From NCBI GenBank assembly GCA_031216915.1, contig CM062292.1, forward strand, positions 68,188,790-68,252,789: a DNA stretch of 64,000 nucleotides, given 5' to 3'. A program made the position numbers and the translations under genes. Within the stretch, counting starts at the first letter, position 1, and every line of letters begins with the position of its first letter. The stretch is from Pictodentalium vernedei (Eukaryota > Mollusca > Scaphopoda > Dentaliida > Dentaliidae). Under the pieces are notes generated by a model. That model had not been told where the DNA came from. It saw only the letters and a list, made by a program, of their open reading frames with translations, and searched no databases. Below, one piece after another: positions 60,364-64,000 of this stretch.

Positions 60364-61704
60364 TTAGTGGACGACATTCTGAGCAACAGATAACGGACCT
60401 AAACAATGCAGGTCTCCAGAAATGGACTCAATATTTCTGAGATAAAAATTCGTAAATGTGGATGGCTGAGACCAATAAGCAGCCTTCATTAAATCTGTAA
60501 TAGCAACACTATTAGCATAAGCCCAGGAAGTAGAAAGAGCTCTTACTTCATGAGCAGAAATCTTAAGCACAGACTGCTGAGAAGAAGATAAATCTTCATA
60601 AGCAGTACGGATAGTTAACTGAATCCATCTAGCAATAGAATGGACTGAAATATCCTTTCTATTAGGCATCAAAGACAGAAAGAAACGTTTCCGTCCCTTT
60701 CTGATAAACTGAGATCTCTGTTTATAGATACGTAATGCTCTAACAGGACAGAGTAAAGGCCTACGCCCGTCTGCAGACGGAAGAGCCTTAATAACAATAG
60801 GTTCCGGATATTTATTAGGAGCCTGATTCTTAGCTAAAAAACCCACATTAGTAGTGAAGGTGATAGTGTTCCCAACACTACGATAATGAGAATCATCCAC
60901 CGATAGTGCATGAAGCTCACTTACTCTTCTAGCATAAGAGAAAGCTAAGAGAAAAGCTGTCTTATAAGATAAGAATTTGAAATCTACTGTCCCAAGAGGT
61001 TCAAATGGCTTTTCCTTCAATTTAAGAAGAACCCAAGCTAAATTCCACTTAGGAATTAATCTAAGAGTTCTGGGTCTATTTATCGAAAAGTTTCTAACCA
61101 ACTTCGATAAAGAGACATTAGATCCAATTTGTAAACTATCATGATGTGCATAGGTATCAGATAACATAGATCTATAACCCTTTATAGTAACAGGCTGCAG
61201 TTTGATTTCGTCAAACAAGTATACTAGAAAGTTTGCAATGTCTGGTATAGAGGGATCGAATATATCTACAGAATGATCCCTACACCAACGACGAAAAACC
61301 TTCCACTTAGCCGCATAGTTTAGCGAAGAGGAGGTCCTCCTACAGTTAGAAATCGCGTCCACTGCTCGTCCTGTAAAGTGCTTGCCATGCAAGAAGGACC
61401 GCACAACGGAAAAACGTGAAGGTTGAGACCTTGCGGGTTGTGATGGAGTTGGCACGATTTCCCCTGCGAAAGAAGATCCTCCCGTGGAGGAAGCTTCCGC
61501 GGTAGGTCCCACAACAGACACCTGAGTAGATTTATCCACGGTCTCTGTGGTGACAGAGATGCTACCAACAGAATCTTGCATTGAGATTGTTTTATCTTTA
61601 GCAATACTTGTTGAATTAACGGCGCTGGAGGATACGCATATCCTATCATTCCGTCCCATGGGATCGACAGAGCGTCTACTGCAAATGCTCTTGGATCCGG
61701 ACAC
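60364..61704 (-). CDS. Tyrosine recombinase, copy G (446-codon ORF)
   Basis: It contains the full recombinase domain: FTGRAVDAIS, LNYAAKWKVF, ARRVSELHAL, HEVRALSTSW, FTNFYLRN. One substitution near the box I Arg (FSYARRVSEL in place of FSSARRVSEL) leaves the catalytic residues unchanged. The open frame starts within the region that overlaps RNase H/connector, because a 2-bp insertion near 61745 shifted upstream frames. No defect is visible in the catalytic part. Confidence 0.82.
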   Translation of the reverse strand: MSGSKSICSRRSVDPMGRNDRICVSSSAVNSTSIAKDKTISMQDSVGSISVTTETVDKSTQVSVVGPTAEASSTGGSSFAGEIVPTPSQPARSQPSRFSVVRSFLHGKHFTGRAVDAISNCRRTSSSLNYAAKWKVFRRWCRDHSVDIFDPSIPDIANFLVYLFDEIKLQPVTIKGYRSMLSDTYAHHDSLQIGSNVSLSKLVRNFSINRPRTLRLIPKWNLAWVLLKLKEKPFEPLGTVDFKFLSYKTAFLLAFSYARRVSELHALSVDDSHYRSVGNTITFTTNVGFLAKNQAPNKYPEPIVIKALPSADGRRPLLCPVRALRIYKQRSQFIRKGRKRFFLSLMPNRKDISVHSIARWIQLTIRTAYEDLSSSQQSVLKISAHEVRALSTSWAYANSVAITDLMKAAYWSQPSTFTNFYLRNIESISGDLHCLGPLSVAQNVVH

Positions 61705-62345
61705 GGAGACACATACGTCTGCAACTGATTGTTGAGATGTGTCGCAAAAAAAAATTTATCATTGGCCGTTCCCATTGGTAGCAAATCTGATTGAATACTT
61801 GTTTGTTGAGAGTCCACTCCGATGGCAACAAGCGACCCTTTCGTGAAAGGGAGTCTGCTAGCACATTCAGACGACCCGGTATGTGACGGACCGAAAGAAG
61901 AACGTGATGTTATAGTGCAAACAGAAGGATTCTTTCCGTTAGATTGAACAACGGAACTGAATGAGTGCCCCCCTGATTCCGTATATACGCCACTACTGTC
62001 GTATTGTCGGATAGGATTTGGACATGAGCATCGTGAATAATGTCCATCCAGTGACGTAACGCAAGCCAAATTGACATCATTTCCTTGATGTTTATGTGCT
62101 TGCACAGGAATTGCGGATCCCAAAGACCCTGGCATCTCGAATCCGTTGGGATTAATGATGCACCCCAACCTGTTTGACTGGCATCCGTCATAACGGTAAA
62201 ACTCGGATCCGGCAACTGCAGTGGAACTCCTTGAGTTAACCACTGAATGTTTGCCCAAGTCTGAATCTCTTGTTTCACTTGATCTGACAAGAGAACGTCT
62301 ACATCGAGCGAATGAATTTTCACACTCCAATTCTGAGTCAGGAAA
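61340..62345 (-). pseudogene. RT/RNase H 3' part of copy G, broken
   Basis: RNase H sequence (TDASQTGWG, LSDNTTVVAYI) is readable at 61910-62323 and ends at a new stop (ERILLFAL-stop at 61910) where B has ALEHHVLL. A 2-bp insertion in an A run near 61745 shifts the frame again, giving a chimeric frame DKFFFATHLNNQLQT. The insertion of H removes RT. Confidence 0.85.
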
Positions 62346-62647
62346 GTTAAAAAATTTATAGTAATTTATATATTTTTTATACTTACCAATGACCCAGACA
62401 TAGCTGGTGCTAACTCTTAAAATATAGGGCCAAACACAAATTTTGCCCCCCAATCCCCAAAATTTGCATCTAAAACCAAAGAAAACATGTCCTGAAAGGC
62501 CCTCCACACTTCGCCCCTACTGCGCATGTGCAGTGTCAAGGACGTTCCGAAATTGGCGCCATTAATCATTCTAATAACCAGTGCCTGGTAAGAGCTATGT
62601 ACTCAGCGGGGAGGCAAGAGTTCCCAACTCCTGGGAGGGCCATCCCC

Positions 62648-62735
62648 GTCTGGGTCATTGGTAAGTATAAAAAATATATAAATTACTATAAATTTTTTAA
62701 CATTTTTATACTGTACCAATGACCCAGACATAGCT
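62648..62735. repeat. Internal complementary region of copy H
   Basis: 62648-62701 complements the H low tip; 62702-62735 should complement the unseen high tip and carries the subfamily word GACCCAGACATAGCT. Confidence 0.85.
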
Positions 62736-63309
62736 GAATAGTAAAAAGGCTGGAGGGCCAAGGACATAGAGCAAAATGGAATACGCTCAATAAAATAAAA
62801 TAGAGTCATCCCCTGTAGGGAAAAAGAAGTAATAGGCCTTACATGTATCTTTCTTATTTATGATAAATTAGAAAGATACAACACCTTCCAAAATTGAGCT
62901 TAATACATCCATGTACTCTATTAATATCCAATATAATCCTTATACTAATAATTTTTAAAGTAAGCCAATAAATAAAGTCAGTCTATAGAATAGAGACTCT
63001 TATACTCCTAAAAGTGTCTGAGGATTGCATAATCATGTCCGTTGACATATGCAATATTCAAAAGCTATACTTTAAAAACTAAGACTTGAATGAATTTTAA
63101 AAACCTAAACTTCTCACTAAACAACCATCCCAATAACAGCTCAGAATAACTAACTCCGGAGGAGGTATCCCCTTGTTTTCATAGTAAAACAGGTGACCCA
63201 AGGGAACACCCTCCCCCCCCCCCTTTTTCTTGCCCTGGGTCAAATAGCCCAGAGCGAAGAGGGCAGCAGAACGGAGACACTGCCGAAACAGACAGCCTAC
63301 CTAGCTATA

Positions 63310-64000
63310 GTAGCAACTGTTAAGTGAATGACATTCTGAGCAGTAGATAATAGACCTAACAATAGAGGCCTCCAGAAATGGACTCGATATTTCTGAGATA
63401 AAATTCATGAATGTGGATGGCTGAGCGCAATGAGCGGCCTTCAAAAATCTATAATAGCGACACTATTAATGTAAGCCCAAGAAGTAGAAGAGCTCTTACT
63501 TCATGAGCCGAAATCTTAAGCACAACTGCTAAGTCAATGATATACCATAAGCAGTACCGATAGTAAATAGAATCCATTAACAATAAAATGGAGCGTAACG
63601 TCCTTCTACTAGGCATCAAAGACAGAAGAAGCTTACGCCCATAGTAATAAACAGAAATCTGTTTATAAATACATAAACTGTACCCGGAAAGAGTAAAGGC
63701 CTATGCCCATACGAAGACGGAAGGACCTTAAAATAATAGGTTCCGGATAATAGGAGCCTAACTCTTATGCAAAAATCCAACCTAAATAGTAACAGAAGTA
63801 GTGATTCCGAAACTACGAAAGTGAAAATCATCCATCGATAGTGCATGAAACTCACTGACTCTACAGTAAAAGAGAAACCAACAGAATTACTGTCTAAAAG
63901 GTCAGAATTTGAAAACTACTGTTTCCAGAGGCTCAAATGATTACTTAGCTAAATAAGAACCGAAGTTAAAATCCATATAGGAATTTAATCTAAAGATTCT
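63310..64000 (-). pseudogene. Tyrosine recombinase remnant, copy H
   Basis: It follows the E remnant closely (CTCGATATTTCTGAGATAAA, GTAGCAACTGTTAAGTG, ATAGTGCATGAAACTCACTG) with the same small deletions, so the frame was lost before E and H separated or both descend from a defective master. Confidence 0.75.

Larger units (their letters stand above)
59375..62345 (-). mobile_element. DIRS1-like retrotransposon copy G, interrupted by copy H
   Basis: The low tip GTTAAAAAATTTATAG begins at 59375, the right terminal repeat is 59414-59602, and the internal complementary region 59678-59765. A poly(C) run of 11 and an intact recombinase frame follow. The RT/RNase H region breaks off at CAGGAAA (62345), where H begins; the remaining 5' part should lie past the window end. 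Confidence 0.92.
62346..64000 (-). mobile_element. DIRS1-like copy H (second subfamily), inserted in G, cut by window end
   Basis: It starts with GTTAAAAAATTTATAG directly after CAGGAAA of G. The right terminal repeat (62385-62573) has the E-type sequence (ACATAGCTGGTGCTAACTCT) and one change in the NRF1-like palindrome (GCGCATGTGCAG). The internal complementary region is at 62648-62735. The body matches E. Confidence 0.9.

Noticed and set aside
1-64000. Retroviral or Ty3-type LTR retrotransposons
   Set aside because: Terminal repeats are inverted rather than direct. There is no protease or DDE integrase downstream of RNase H, and a tyrosine recombinase is encoded in its place.

Overview
This window reads as a transposon-dense stretch of animal nuclear DNA, most likely from a bivalve mollusc. 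The molluscan call is an inference. It rests on two tandem-core 'pearl'-like elements (35648-38533 and 47309-49207; the first ends in ACGG-type repeats and a GCTCACCTGA/TCAGGTGAGC inverted pair), on tRNA-derived SINEs, and on one spliced exon of a conserved host gene, cyclin H (19717-20060, minus strand). No bacterial-type operon, rRNA or CRISPR array was seen.

The dominant content is one superfamily of tyrosine-recombinase retrotransposons with DIRS1 architecture, all in minus-strand sense. I find eight copies in at least three subfamilies. The young subfamily is A (1-4524, cut by the window edge), B (9696-16815, full length), C (23348-29299, internally deleted), F (49392-56526, full length) and G (59375-62345, interrupted by H). 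A second, more decayed subfamily is E (39258-45793) and H (62346-64000, runs off the window). A third and oldest is D, whose 3' end (21651 to about 22540) and 5' part (about 31640-35647 plus 38534-38793) are now about 9 kb apart.

Each young copy has 189-bp inverted terminal repeats, unequal outer tips, and an internal complementary region whose two halves match the two tips and together spell the junction of a circle. The coding order in the sense direction is Gag (713-717 aa), then reverse transcriptase/RNase H with a trailing methyltransferase-like segment in the +1 frame, then a tyrosine recombinase back in the Gag frame. No copy is intact by this reading. A and F have nonsense codons in the RT/RNase H frame, C lacks 1.17 kb across the Gag/RT border, G has a stop and a 2-bp insertion in RT/RNase H, and B has an 11-bp deletion that fuses RT/RNase H to the recombinase.

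Layout from left to right: copy A (1-4524); TTAA-flanked palindromic MITEs (4594-5100); a small hAT-like MITE, a hairpin MITE and fold-back DNA (6.2-9.0 kb); copy B inside a palindromic MITE (9507-16877); a hAT-like element (17295-18471); a SINE, the cyclin H exon and a long-TIR element (19.1-21.4 kb); the D 3' end; a segment with a repeated 17-bp motif, interrupted by copy C and continuing to a frameshifted transposase-like gene (29812-31132); the D 5' part with a pearl-like element in its terminal repeat; MITE plus copy E; three SINEs, a hairpin MITE and a second pearl-like element (45.9-49.2 kb); copy F; SINEs and hairpins (56.9-59.2 kb); copy G with copy H inserted in it.

The mobile elements form nests. 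B, D and E, and probably A, lie in or against copies of one palindromic MITE family, and one SINE sits in the end of that MITE. The only feature with clear host function is the cyclin H exon. It lies between a SINE 187 bp past its donor and a 1.37-kb inverted-repeat element 18 bp before its acceptor.
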